From NCBI GenBank assembly GCA_036960375.1, contig JBALVY010000001.1:434001-498000 (forward strand): a stretch of 64,000 nucleotides of DNA. The letters are read 5' to 3'. Shown in pieces: positions 33,296-44,639 of this stretch. Positions within the stretch are counted from its first letter, which is position 1. Each line of letters opens with the position of its first letter. The notes beneath the pieces are model-generated. The model was not told the origin of the DNA. It searched no databases and saw nothing but the letters and a program-made list of their open reading frames with translations. The stretch comes from CAWVSB01 sp036960375 (GTDB lineage Bacteria; Pseudomonadota; Gammaproteobacteria; Pseudomonadales; CAWVSB01). The position numbers and the translations under genes are program-made.

Positions 33296-35473
33296 ATGAG
33301 AGATATGATGATGAAAAAAGAGAGACACGCTGGATGGCTAACGCTTTTATTGTTTGTGTTTCTTTCATCAGCGAATTGTTTGGCCTCAGATGAATTCGAT
33401 GAGGTTTGGCCGCGAGAAATTGATACGCCAAAAGGTGTCATTATTATTTATCAGCCGCAGCCAGAGAAAATTGAGGGTGATCGATTATTTGGACGAGCGG
33501 CTGTTTCTATCGAACTCGATACGTTGGCGGAGCCGGTATTTGGGGCAATATGGTTTGATGCTCGTTTAGTGATAGATAAGGCTGAAAGAACAGCAATTTT
33601 TGCAGATGTTGATATAACAAATACACGATTTCCCAACTCTACTCCAGAAAGAGAAAAGCAGTTAACCGATTTCCTTGAAAAAGAAGTGCCCAATAGGCAA
33701 TTGCCGATAGATTTGGATAATTTACTGGCGACTATCGATTATCAGGACGAACGCAAAAAGACCGCTGAGCTGCTGAACAATGAGCCGCCTAAAATAATTT
33801 TTATGGACGAACCTGCGGTACTAATAAGTATTGATGGGAAGCCTAATAAAATTGAAGAAGAGGGCGTGAATCGAGTGATTAATACGCCCTATACCGTCCT
33901 CGAAGACCCAAACAGCAAGCTATGGTATATCCATGCTGGCGGCGACGACTGGTATAGCTCAAACTCCTTGGAAGGCGAATGGAAGGTTAGTTCCTCTGTG
34001 CCCAAGAAAATAGCTGCGCTTGCGCCACGTGAAGACGAAGAAGAGTTAGAAGAAGATGCCGAAGAGCCGGGCCCCGCTCCAAAACTGGTTATTTCAACTG
34101 AGCCGACAGAGCTCATCTCTAGTACTGGAAAGCCCGAGTTCAAGCCGATTGAAGGCACAGCGCTACTCTACATGAGTAATACTGACAGCGATGTCCTGAT
34201 GGATATTAATCAGCAAACTTATTATATTTTGTTGGCCGGTCGTTGGTTCAAATCCAGTGTGATGAGCGGCCCTTGGGAATACGTCCCCAGCGATACATTA
34301 CCCGCCGACTTTCCCAAAATACCCCAAGACTCCGACTTGGCCACCGTGCGTTATGCTGTGCCTGGTACTCAAGAAGCCGAAGATGCCGTTCTTGATGCGC
34401 AGATGCCACAAACGGCTTCGGTTGATCGCAAAGTCTCCTCTTTGGAAGTTGAGTATGATGGCACGGCAGAGTTTGAAAAACTGGAAGGCACCCAACTTAG
34501 CTATGCTGTTAATACTGCGACGCCGGTGATCGCAGTGGGTAAACAATATTATGCGGTAGATGAAGCGGTTTGGTTTGTTGCTGACAAGCCAGCGGGGCAA
34601 TGGGCTGTTGCAACTGAAGTGCCTAAAGAAATTTATGATATCCCACCCGAGTCACCGCTGTATTACGTCACCTTTGTCAAAATTTATAGCTCTACCCCGG
34701 AAGTTGTCTATGTGGGTTATACGCAGGGCTACACTAACGTGTATGTATACAATTCCACTATTGTCTATGGCACTGGTTATTGGTATCAACCGTGGTATGG
34801 CCGATATTATTATCCACGTCCTGCTACCTGGGGTTTTAATGTTCGCTACAATCCACGTTGGGGTTGGAGTTTTGGATTAAGCTATAGTAACGGGCCTTTT
34901 ACCTTTACCATTGGTCGTGGTGGTTGGTATAGAGGCGGCTGGTGGGGTCCTTCGAGATATCGCGGTTATCGACACGGTTATCGTCATGGCGCACGGGCGG
35001 GCTATCGCGCAGGGTACCGGGCAGGGCAGCGCAACTCGACGCGAAACAATCTATATAAGTCAAAAAATAATCTGGCTCGGACAAAAGACGTCAGCAATCG
35101 GGCCTCGAATAAAAGGCCGACAAAAGCTGCGTCGAATAGAGCCAACAATGTTTATGCCGACAACAAGGGCAATATACATCGCACATCGGATAAGGGTTGG
35201 GAGCAAAAAACGGCCCAGGGTTGGGAAAAATCTGACATGAATCGCAGCGCGGCTAAGAGCCAGGAAAATGCGGAAAAAATTCAAAACAGCGCTAACAAGA
35301 CTCAGGACAGAAGTTCCAGTGTGCAAACGCAGCCACGCTCGTCCTCTTACAGTAATAAATCCTCAAATGATCAGCAGCAATTGAATAGAAGCGCCCACGA
35401 AAGGCAGCGTGGAAACCAGCGCGCAAACGTTAATCGAAGTAGCAGAGGCGGTGGTGGAGGCCGCCGGAGGTAA
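33296..35473 (+). CDS. Secreted protein with three WY..GPW repeats, Tyr/Trp-rich region and basic tail
   Basis: No named family is certain; similar proteins are labelled carbohydrate-binding V/XII-like in some annotations. A signal peptide ends near LASD. Three related modules follow (roughly residues 165-240, 265-350 and 375-450 of the mature numbering), each with an EPTELI/GKP-like strand, an xYY or WY strand and a closing WY...(E/P)GPW or GQW strand. Between them is an acidic DEEELEEDAEE hinge. The next 100 residues are Tyr/Trp/Gly-rich (YWYQPWYGRYYYP), then RGYRHGYRHGARAGYRAGYR, and a 150-residue Asn/Ser/Gln/Arg tail ending in RGGGGGRRR. It may be a surface or matrix protein. GTG at 33266 is an alternative start. 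Confidence 0.7.
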   Translation: MRDMMMKKERHAGWLTLLLFVFLSSANCLASDEFDEVWPREIDTPKGVIIIYQPQPEKIEGDRLFGRAAVSIELDTLAEPVFGAIWFDARLVIDKAERTAIFADVDITNTRFPNSTPEREKQLTDFLEKEVPNRQLPIDLDNLLATIDYQDERKKTAELLNNEPPKIIFMDEPAVLISIDGKPNKIEEEGVNRVINTPYTVLEDPNSKLWYIHAGGDDWYSSNSLEGEWKVSSSVPKKIAALAPREDEEELEEDAEEPGPAPKLVISTEPTELISSTGKPEFKPIEGTALLYMSNTDSDVLMDINQQTYYILLAGRWFKSSVMSGPWEYVPSDTLPADFPKIPQDSDLATVRYAVPGTQEAEDAVLDAQMPQTASVDRKVSSLEVEYDGTAEFEKLEGTQLSYAVNTATPVIAVGKQYYAVDEAVWFVADKPAGQWAVATEVPKEIYDIPPESPLYYVTFVKIYSSTPEVVYVGYTQGYTNVYVYNSTIVYGTGYWYQPWYGRYYYPRPATWGFNVRYNPRWGWSFGLSYSNGPFTFTIGRGGWYRGGWWGPSRYRGYRHGYRHGARAGYRAGYRAGQRNSTRNNLYKSKNNLARTKDVSNRASNKRPTKAASNRANNVYADNKGNIHRTSDKGWEQKTAQGWEKSDMNRSAAKSQENAEKIQNSANKTQDRSSSVQTQPRSSSYSNKSSNDQQQLNRSAHERQRGNQRANVNRSSRGGGGGRRR

Positions 35474-35505
35474 GGATGCTGGGCTGAACCAGGCACAAGA
35501 GGTTG

Positions 35506-35919
35506 CTAGTCAAAATGGTAAACAACCTTCATGTTTTGCGTGACCTGCTCGTCAGGTAGGTAACTTATCGAGCCCGGTGCGGCTTCAAGTTGTGCGCTGA
35601 GCTCTTCCAGGTTTTGATAGCCACGGGCGGGTTTCCCCTTGCCTGTGAATACCAATGTCGCCCAGTAAGAGGACAGCTGTGTTGATGTTTTACCTGAAAT
35701 ACGCTGGTAAAACCCGTCTCTTAACGCACCGTTTTTTATCTCAATGGGTATCGCTCTTTCTCCGTGTGGAAACCGGTTGGTTTTCGACAGGAATAAATTG
35801 GCGACCTGCTGTTCGCTAAGTGAATCAATTAAGGCATCTTTTGCGACGACTACGGCAAGATCGCTATAGGCCTTGGCAGATAGCAGGAGTGTGAGGATAC
35901 ATATAAGGCGTCTCATCAA
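35506..35919 (-). CDS. Phosphate-type periplasmic binding protein-like (PstS-like fold)
   Basis: A small 137-residue exported protein with a signal peptide (MMRRLICILTLLLSAKAYS). The mature part, DLAVVVAKDALIDSLSEQQVANLFLSK..., is the single-lobe PBP-like domain seen in phosphate ABC binding-protein relatives. It contains the GERAIPIE and SGKTSTQLSSYWATLVFTGKG elements of the family. It overlaps the porin gene by 4 bases (ATGA), so they are co-translated, and lies near a diguanylate cyclase. It lacks an ABC transporter, which suggests a sensing or capture role rather than uptake; the ligand is unknown. Confidence 0.72.
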   Translation of the reverse strand: MMRRLICILTLLLSAKAYSDLAVVVAKDALIDSLSEQQVANLFLSKTNRFPHGERAIPIEIKNGALRDGFYQRISGKTSTQLSSYWATLVFTGKGKPARGYQNLEELSAQLEAAPGSISYLPDEQVTQNMKVVYHFD

Positions 35920-37058
35920 AACGCCCCCTCAAGCACGATAGTAAAAGCGTTGCCTTTTTGATCCAGGGCCTGCGGGCGTGCACGATCTTCGCCTCGTACA
36001 TTTTCTAGCTGAAATTTTAGTGCCAGTTTTTCGCTCAGGTCCCAGCGAAGGCCCGCAGCATAGTTCGTGACTGTTGAGACGCCGTCGGGGGGTGTCGGTG
36101 GAGCGGGCGGCGGCCCCGGTGGGGGCGGGCCAACGGGTGGGGGAAGTGGAACCTCAAAGGTGGTAAATTTTTGTCGGTTTCTGGATGCAACAAGAAAAGG
36201 TGTTAAGTGATCTAATTTATAGCCGATCGACAAATAGAGCAGCGAGTCGTCTGGTATTATGTCTGCATCACTGTTTGTGGCTCCAAAATTAATAAGGAAT
36301 GAGCCAAGTGTCACCTCAGCCTCAATACTTGCCATCAGCGCTTTGCCGGAATCGGTAATAACTTGCCCGCGTGGTGTAAATACGGAGTATTCCGCGTGCA
36401 GCAGCGACGCGCGAACCCAGAATTCATCTCGTTCAAAGCGCGCTGAAGCCAGTTTGATGTTTTTGTTGTCTATATTGCCAAGGCCATGCTCTGCCTTACC
36501 TGCGGCGACCTGAAACTGCCAATTGCTATTTTTCGTGGCTAGGCTTTTGAAAAGCTCGACACCTTTGTATTGATTAAAACCACCGGCGCCATTGCCTGGT
36601 GCCAGTGGGCGGGCCCATAATCGCGATATGCCTACCTGTCTAAGCTCCGTGCCCTGTATAAATGGAATTTGAAATCTTCCCGCTCTGACACTAAAGTCAT
36701 GACCGAAATCATAACTAAGGTAGCTCCAGTCCAGGTTGGTATCGAAATCGCCGAGAGCATCGAAAAAGGCTGTGCCCTGTAGAGTCAGTTTTAAATTATC
36801 GCTTACGTCGTAGGCCAATTGGCCGCCAATCAGGGAGTTGTCCGCGCTGACTTTATCTTTTTCGTAAGGTCGGATTTGCCCGGTGTTGCTGACTAAGCCC
36901 AGATCGGCATCGACATAGGTGAGATCCAGCGTATAAAAACCGTTAAGATAGAGCTTGTCCTGCCATTCTTGAGCATACAGTTGGCTTGTTGCGGTGCAGA
37001 GTAATATCTGCAAAAGCCAGAAAACCTTAACCCTGAAGGTGGGTTTGGTGCTGTACAT
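35916..37058 (-). CDS. Outer-membrane porin-like beta-barrel protein with polyproline loop
   Basis: A 380-residue protein with a signal peptide (cleavage probably after QLYA) and alternating hydrophobic beta-strands ending in a C-terminal aromatic (LEGAF), as outer-membrane barrels do. It has the shape of a phosphate-selective or DcaP-like porin (SYLSYDFGHDFSVRAGRFQIPF). Residues 304-326 (36081-36149) are almost all Pro/Gly, an unusual surface loop whose translation would need EF-P. GGAG precedes the ATG. It is upstream of the PstS-like gene in one operon and divergent from the cyclase. Solute unknown. Confidence 0.78.
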   Translation of the reverse strand: MYSTKPTFRVKVFWLLQILLCTATSQLYAQEWQDKLYLNGFYTLDLTYVDADLGLVSNTGQIRPYEKDKVSADNSLIGGQLAYDVSDNLKLTLQGTAFFDALGDFDTNLDWSYLSYDFGHDFSVRAGRFQIPFIQGTELRQVGISRLWARPLAPGNGAGGFNQYKGVELFKSLATKNSNWQFQVAAGKAEHGLGNIDNKNIKLASARFERDEFWVRASLLHAEYSVFTPRGQVITDSGKALMASIEAEVTLGSFLINFGATNSDADIIPDDSLLYLSIGYKLDHLTPFLVASRNRQKFTTFEVPLPPPVGPPPPGPPPAPPTPPDGVSTVTNYAAGLRWDLSEKLALKFQLENVRGEDRARPQALDQKGNAFTIVLEGAF

Positions 37059-37131
37059 TTGACGCTCCGAGGGGTGAATTTCATTATTATTGGACTATTG
37101 TGACCCATAATTGCTCGGTAATGTAATCCGT

Positions 37132-38397
37132 ATGACAATATTTCAGAAAATGTTAGTCGCGCCGTTACTTAGCCTGCTGCTATACGGGGCCTTTTCTATC
37201 TATAGCCAGTCGCTGCAAAAGCAGGAGAATGAGCAGATCGTCAGAATTCGCAATGACTTTCTGCCTGTGTTTGTCATCGCCAACGAGAACACGCGCTTAT
37301 TTAATGAGGTTCGAGGGGTATTTAAAGACGCGGTGGTCGCTGGAGAGCCCGCCTGGCTTGAGGATGCTCAGCTGGCCAAACAGCAGTTAGACAAAAATAT
37401 CCTATTGTTGTCAGATTATCCAGAAATTATAGACCTTGCAGAATTAGATAAACTGACCCGAAATTTGGATTTGTATTACTCCAACGCGCATCAATTGGCC
37501 TTGAGTATGTTGGGGAACAGCCTGTTTATTGTTAGTGCAGATAACCTGATACAGGATGTAGAACGTTACCACAACTCGAGCGAGTCGCAGATAACAGCTT
37601 TAAGAGAAGATATTGACAGACAATTTCGTCAAACAGTTGATGACATCAACCTCTCTCTCAATCAGTTGATAACCGGGGGCGCAGCGATTTCCATCGCATT
37701 GCTGCTACTCGTGGTTGCAGTAGCTTTGAGTGTATCTCTAACGACGCGATCACGGATGAAAAAGGTGATTGCGAGAATGGAGGCGCTGGCGAGCGGTGAG
37801 ACCGATTTTAGCCACCGGCTTGAGGTGACCAGCAAAGATGAAATGGACGTGCTTATCTACTGGTTCAATAAATTGTCCGATAAGCTCGAGCAAAACTATA
37901 AGGCGATGGAAAGTGTGTCTATCACCGATGGCCTAACCCAACTAAATAATCGCGGTAGGGCAGATAGCTTTCTTCTTGAGGCAATGACCAGCTCACGGGC
38001 CGCGGCGGTACCACTTGCGATTATCCTAATCGATATTGATCACTTCAAAAAGATTAATGATGAGCATGGTCATGTAGTCGGTGATGATGTCCTGATAGCG
38101 TTTGCTGAAATATTAAGAGATAGAGCGAGCGAGCGGAGCTTTATTGGCCGTTGGGGTGGTGAGGAATTCATCATCATTTTACGCGACTACGATAGTATAT
38201 TAGCAGGACGTTTAGCAGAAGAATTGCGGGCGAATATTCATTCGCATAACTTCCGGGATGGCCTCGGGGTGACAGCCAGTTTTGGTGTTGGACAGATGCG
38301 TCCGGAAGATGACGTTGTCGGCTTTCTGAAGCGTACCGATGATAATCTCTACCGTGCTAAGCGTGAGGGTAGAGACAGGGTAAATCTTGGTATTTAG
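37132..38397 (+). CDS. Membrane diguanylate cyclase with HAMP and GGDEF
   Basis: A signalling protein of about 421 residues. An N-terminal membrane segment (about 5-25), a periplasmic helical sensor (about 30-185), a second membrane segment (about 190-215) and a HAMP-like linker lead to a GGDEF domain with intact RWGGEEF. The RxxD I-site is absent (five residues before GGEEF the sequence is ASERS), so product inhibition is not expected. TTG at 37111 is an alternative start; the ATG at 37132 places the membrane segment correctly. It is divergent from the porin/PstS-like pair; the shared region suggests the periplasmic sensor reads the ligand of that pair. Confidence 0.88.
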   Translation: MTIFQKMLVAPLLSLLLYGAFSIYSQSLQKQENEQIVRIRNDFLPVFVIANENTRLFNEVRGVFKDAVVAGEPAWLEDAQLAKQQLDKNILLLSDYPEIIDLAELDKLTRNLDLYYSNAHQLALSMLGNSLFIVSADNLIQDVERYHNSSESQITALREDIDRQFRQTVDDINLSLNQLITGGAAISIALLLLVVAVALSVSLTTRSRMKKVIARMEALASGETDFSHRLEVTSKDEMDVLIYWFNKLSDKLEQNYKAMESVSITDGLTQLNNRGRADSFLLEAMTSSRAAAVPLAIILIDIDHFKKINDEHGHVVGDDVLIAFAEILRDRASERSFIGRWGGEEFIIILRDYDSILAGRLAEELRANIHSHNFRDGLGVTASFGVGQMRPEDDVVGFLKRTDDNLYRAKREGRDRVNLGI

Positions 38398-38508
38398 TAC
38401 ATCGTAATTTTTTTAGTTTTCGAAAATTCGGAACGATTTCGATCGGCAGCTAGGAAGATAGTAGTGTTCTGGGCGAGCCAAATTATAGGATAAAAAGAGT
38501 CTCAATTA

Positions 38509-39543
38509 ATGAATAATAAACGCCTGATTGTCAGTGTGCTTTTAGCCATCGTTCTTGGTGGTCTCAGTATCACAGGGATACTTTCGTTTGCCAGCCCATA
38601 CGGCAGAACCCTGTCGGGTTTGCATACCTGGTTTGCTCTGTTGTTTATTTTGGTCATTGTTTTTCATCTTACAAATAATGGTCGTACGCTGATTGGCTAT
38701 TTTAAAAAAAGCGAAGGCAAAAGGTTTTTATATCTGGGGGCAATCTCTGGCGTGTTATTGCTTGTTGGCGTAGTGGCGTACGTACCTCCCTTTAGCTCGT
38801 TAATCGAGACGGGTTTAAAGCTCAGAAAGACAGCCGCAGTAGAAGAGGGCCAATATCAAACTATCAGTACCCGCGAAAATGCGCTTGGTATAGCTATTCA
38901 AATTGACCTTAGAGCGGGAGAGCATTATGAATCGGAACCTCAGCCGCTATTTTTGGGTTTGACCTATAGCAGTACACCCCAGGTTGCGTTTTGGATCGAA
39001 GACATGGAAGGTAACTATATCGATACCTTATACGTCACCAAAAAAACGACAAATGCTGGCTTCAGGCTGACTAGTGATATCTTTAGTGATGAGGTTGTTC
39101 GTCGCCCTGAGGCGCTGCCTTACTGGGCGCATAAGCGGGCAAAAAAATATGATGGTGGCGAGCTGTTACCTGGTAGAGACAACACTGATCTGGATGGCGT
39201 GACAGCGGCTACGCCTTCAGGCCATTATGATATTGCGTCTTTTGTACCCATATTGGGGGATGAATTTAACATCCTAATGGAAATAAACCGCTCCTATGAC
39301 TTTAACGATTACTACCATCCTCAACGTTATCCTGATGATGCAGTTTACTCTGGCTCCGGCGCCTCTGGTCAGCCTTCGGTAGTTTATGAAGCTAGAGTTA
39401 ATCTTGCTAATAAGAATATAAGTTATCTCATGACTCAAGTAGGTCACGGACATTATTCAGGTCAGGACGGTAAGCTTTATACCGATATGCAAGGTATAGA
39501 TACGGCACTGCAGCTGGTGCAGCGTGTAGTAGTGAGTTTTTGA
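38509..39543 (+). CDS. DUF4405-DUF2271-like membrane protein
   Basis: A 344-residue protein. The first 110 residues hold three hydrophobic segments with histidines in LHTWFALLFI and VFHLTNNGRT, the pattern of DUF4405 membrane domains that may bind haem. The remainder (about 120-344) is periplasmic: ALGIAIQIDLRAG and VAFWIEDMEGNYIDTLYVTKK resemble DUF2271. The assignment is from pattern memory, not a search. It follows the diguanylate cyclase by 111 bases on the same strand and is convergent with a cation antiporter. Function unknown; a redox or metal role is possible. Confidence 0.55.
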   Translation: MNNKRLIVSVLLAIVLGGLSITGILSFASPYGRTLSGLHTWFALLFILVIVFHLTNNGRTLIGYFKKSEGKRFLYLGAISGVLLLVGVVAYVPPFSSLIETGLKLRKTAAVEEGQYQTISTRENALGIAIQIDLRAGEHYESEPQPLFLGLTYSSTPQVAFWIEDMEGNYIDTLYVTKKTTNAGFRLTSDIFSDEVVRRPEALPYWAHKRAKKYDGGELLPGRDNTDLDGVTAATPSGHYDIASFVPILGDEFNILMEINRSYDFNDYYHPQRYPDDAVYSGSGASGQPSVVYEARVNLANKNISYLMTQVGHGHYSGQDGKLYTDMQGIDTALQLVQRVVVSF

Positions 39544-39576
39544 TTTGGCGGAAAGTGATTAACGTCTGTGGGCATG

Positions 39577-40755
39577 TCATTCATTTTGTCTATTCAAATC
39601 ACCGGCCTTGAGCAGCGCTAGCCGGGTCAAAATTGGGCCAATAAGTTCAAATACGACAGTGCTGGCAATGATCAGCGGCAGTATCGCGGTAAATTGCGGT
39701 GTTACCTCTACAGCCACTAAAGCCATGGCAAGGGCAACGCCAGCTTGCGGCATCATTGCCGGACCAATCCAGCCGACGGGTATCGTTTTAGTGCTGGAAG
39801 GAATAGCTGCAATAAGTCCACCCACTATACGACCAAGAACTCGAAGGCCAATATAGGCAAGACCCAGCAGGCCGATTGCCAGCAAATCGGGATAAGACAG
39901 CATGGCACCTGATAGAACAAAAAACATGACGATAAACGGCCATTCGACTCCTTCGATCGCATCAAAACTCCGGCGGTGGTGTTTGGCCAAATTGGTCACG
40001 GTACAGCCGAGGGTAACGCTGGCAAGCAAGTAGGACACATCAAGCCATCTGGCCAGACCGACACAGAGCAGAACTATGCCTAAGGTTTCTACCAGTACCG
40101 GTTTGTTGTCGTTCAAACGGCCAGTCAATAGCGCTGCAGGGATACCCAGAGCACCGCCTAGTAAGATGGCGCCTGACAGCTCCCATAAACCATGCTGCAA
40201 AATAGTTAAATCGCCTACCTGGCCAATCATTCCCTGCACTACGACTAAAGTGAGGCTGAATATAATCAGACCCCAGACATCATCTATCGCCACTACGCCC
40301 TGCAGCAAACTAGTGAAGTTGCCTCGTGCGTTATTTTCCGTAATGACATCACTGGTCGCGGCCGGGTCTGTCGCCGTGCCAATGGCGGCTAAAAGCAAGG
40401 CCAATGCGGGAGGGTAACCTAGCAGCCATAAACCAAGACCGACCAAAACATAGGTGACAATTACCTGTGTCACAGACACCCAGGCTACCAATGCACCCAT
40501 ACGATGTAAGCGACTGCGTGTGAGCTTGCCACCCAGCAAAAAGCCGATCATGCCAAGTGCTATATCAGTCACCAGGGAATACCACTGCTCAACTTGCACA
40601 GGAATCCAGCCAAGCCCACCGGGGCCCGCGATAAACCCAAACAGAATTAGCAGCGATACACGAGGTAGACGGGTGCGACGACCTATGGCTTCAAGGGCAA
40701 AGCTTGCCAGAAGCACAGAGCCGAGAGGAATCAATACGTTGGCACTGTCAGTCAT
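39577..40755 (-). CDS. Cation:proton antiporter (Na_H exchanger family)
   Basis: A 392-residue inner-membrane protein with about 12 hydrophobic segments. The transport core is recognisable: the extended unwound-helix motif TATDPAATSDVI, then VAIDDVWGLIIF with the ion-binding DD pair. It would exchange Na+ or K+ for H+. Length and lack of a C-terminal cytoplasmic domain suit the short bacterial members. It is divergent from the DUF418 gene. The ion is not determinable from sequence alone. Confidence 0.88.
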   Translation of the reverse strand: MTDSANVLIPLGSVLLASFALEAIGRRTRLPRVSLLILFGFIAGPGGLGWIPVQVEQWYSLVTDIALGMIGFLLGGKLTRSRLHRMGALVAWVSVTQVIVTYVLVGLGLWLLGYPPALALLLAAIGTATDPAATSDVITENNARGNFTSLLQGVVAIDDVWGLIIFSLTLVVVQGMIGQVGDLTILQHGLWELSGAILLGGALGIPAALLTGRLNDNKPVLVETLGIVLLCVGLARWLDVSYLLASVTLGCTVTNLAKHHRRSFDAIEGVEWPFIVMFFVLSGAMLSYPDLLAIGLLGLAYIGLRVLGRIVGGLIAAIPSSTKTIPVGWIGPAMMPQAGVALAMALVAVEVTPQFTAILPLIIASTVVFELIGPILTRLALLKAGDLNRQNE

Positions 40756-40841
40756 AGTACATACACTTAATGGCGTTATTGTATTGAAATTGTAGTTGAT
40801 ATAAGAGATTTTTGTCGGGCGGCTATGGGAATGGATTTTAG

Positions 40842-40850
40842 TGCTATGCT
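40842..40850 (+). promoter_or_regulatory. Possible extended -10 promoter for the DUF418 gene
   Basis: TGC immediately precedes TATGCT, 29 bases before the DUF418 start. No strong -35 is present at 17 bases. GGGATAAG precedes the ATG as ribosome-binding site. Confidence 0.35.
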
Positions 40851-40878
40851 TTGTTAAGGCATTTTTGGGATAAGAATA

Positions 40879-42093
40879 ATGAACCAGAAAATGAACGTGG
40901 CTGCTGGAGCAAGAATTGGTGTCATTGATGCCATTAGAGGTTTCGCAATACTAGGCATTTTGTTCGCCAATATCCAAAGTTGGAGCGGCTACAAATATAT
41001 TCCTTACGAAATGATCGCGACCCTGCCTTATTACTCACTTGATGGGTTGTTTAACGCTTTGCAGCATTGGGTGGTAGATGGCAAGTTCTACGCTATTTTT
41101 TCAATATTGTTTGGGGTCGGTTTTGGCATTCAATATACTAAAAATGAAGCCAATGAAGCGCCTTTTTTAAAAGGCTATCGACGCCGAATGTACTACTTAT
41201 TGTTGTTTGGTGTCTTGCATGCGCTTTTTTGGTCAGGAGATATTCTGACTTTGTATGGCTTACTGATATTCTTGTTGATTGCTTTGCGTAAAGTACCAAC
41301 GCCCAAGTTATTACTTCTGGCAGTTGGATTGATGCTCTGGTTTGTGATCCCTCATTTATTGCGTCTGTGGTATGCACCAGCAACTGAGTCGGTAGCTAAT
41401 TTGGCGCACAAAAATTATCCCGACATGTCGCCTCAACAACTCATTGACGGTTTTGGTTCTGGTAGCTGGTCAGAGGTGTTTGTACTTAATTTACATAATC
41501 TCTATTGGCGTTGGATAGACTTCTTGCCTAACGGAAGAATTAGTCGTGTTTTGGGCCTGTTTGTATTGGGTTTCTATTTGGCCCGTTCGAACTATTTTGT
41601 AGAGCAAGCGCACAAAATACGTTGGATAGCGATTTACGGTATTGTCGGTCTGATTTTGACCTATGGCGCCATTGCAGCGGGAGGTAATATTCACTCTTGG
41701 GCGACGGCTTGGTCGGATGCCTTTGCTAAATTATTGGTTGTGGGTGCGCAAGTGATCTTGGGTCTTTGTTATATGTCTATTATTGCCTGGCTTTATCAGT
41801 CAAAGGCATTACATAAAATACTCCAACCATTAACCCTAATTGGGCGCATGGCTTTTACTAATTACCTGCTGCATTCGGTTATCGGTGTTTTCATTTTTTA
41901 TGGCGTAGGCTTAGGGTACTTTGGCAGTATGGGCCTGGCACAATTGTGGTTGTTAGCTTTGTGTATCTTTATCGCACAGGTGGTATTCAGTAGTTTATGG
42001 TTGGGTTACTTTAAGCAGGGCCCGCTGGAGTGGTTATGGCGCTGCTTGGCTAGCGGCAAATGGCCTTCAAATATTCGTCAGCGTATCGAATGA
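40879..42093 (+). CDS. DUF418 family integral membrane protein (YeiB-like)
   Basis: A 404-residue protein with about ten hydrophobic segments. The N-terminal signature IGVIDAIRGFAILGILFANI and the C-terminal segment GRMAFTNYLLHSVIGVFIFYG mark it as DUF418, a family related to acyltransferase-3-like membrane proteins. Its role is unknown; members may handle acylated surface molecules or transport. It stands alone on the plus strand and is convergent with the sulfatase gene. The hairpin at 42115-42151 lies between the two. Confidence 0.88.
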   Translation: MNQKMNVAAGARIGVIDAIRGFAILGILFANIQSWSGYKYIPYEMIATLPYYSLDGLFNALQHWVVDGKFYAIFSILFGVGFGIQYTKNEANEAPFLKGYRRRMYYLLLFGVLHALFWSGDILTLYGLLIFLLIALRKVPTPKLLLLAVGLMLWFVIPHLLRLWYAPATESVANLAHKNYPDMSPQQLIDGFGSGSWSEVFVLNLHNLYWRWIDFLPNGRISRVLGLFVLGFYLARSNYFVEQAHKIRWIAIYGIVGLILTYGAIAAGGNIHSWATAWSDAFAKLLVVGAQVILGLCYMSIIAWLYQSKALHKILQPLTLIGRMAFTNYLLHSVIGVFIFYGVGLGYFGSMGLAQLWLLALCIFIAQVVFSSLWLGYFKQGPLEWLWRCLASGKWPSNIRQRIE

Positions 42094-42114
42094 TAGATTC
42101 GGTATCCAACGAAG

Positions 42115-42151
42115 GCTCGATTAAGTAGAGTATCCCCCAGCTTAATCGAGC
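42115..42151. repeat. Inverted repeat between convergent DUF418 and sulfatase genes
   Basis: GCTCGATTAAG and CTTAATCGAGC form a perfect 11-bp stem with a 15-base loop (TAGAGTATCCCCCAG). There is no T-run after it on either strand, so it is an unusual terminator or a different structural element such as an RNA-stabilising hairpin. Confidence 0.5.
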
Positions 42152-42162
42152 TAGTCAGCGTA

Positions 42163-44445
<2,283 letters not shown>

Positions 44446-44639
44446 CTGACAGTTCCCTGTATTGTTTTTGTCATCAAGGCAGACATCCTAAGCTTTGTGT
44501 AAGTTAGTTTGTTTTTACTTATGTAAAGATTTGAAAAGTACGGTGTTTAACCCCCCGTTATTTGCTCCTTTGTGCTCTGTGTAAGATTTTTGTCGGTTGT
44601 TGGCGTTATACTGCTTTCCAATAAAAGAGCTTTTCGCGG

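Noticed and set aside
35060..35326. Minus-strand open frame inside the three-repeat secreted protein
   Set aside because: It lies opposite low-complexity codons and has no credible start or family; a shadow of the real gene.
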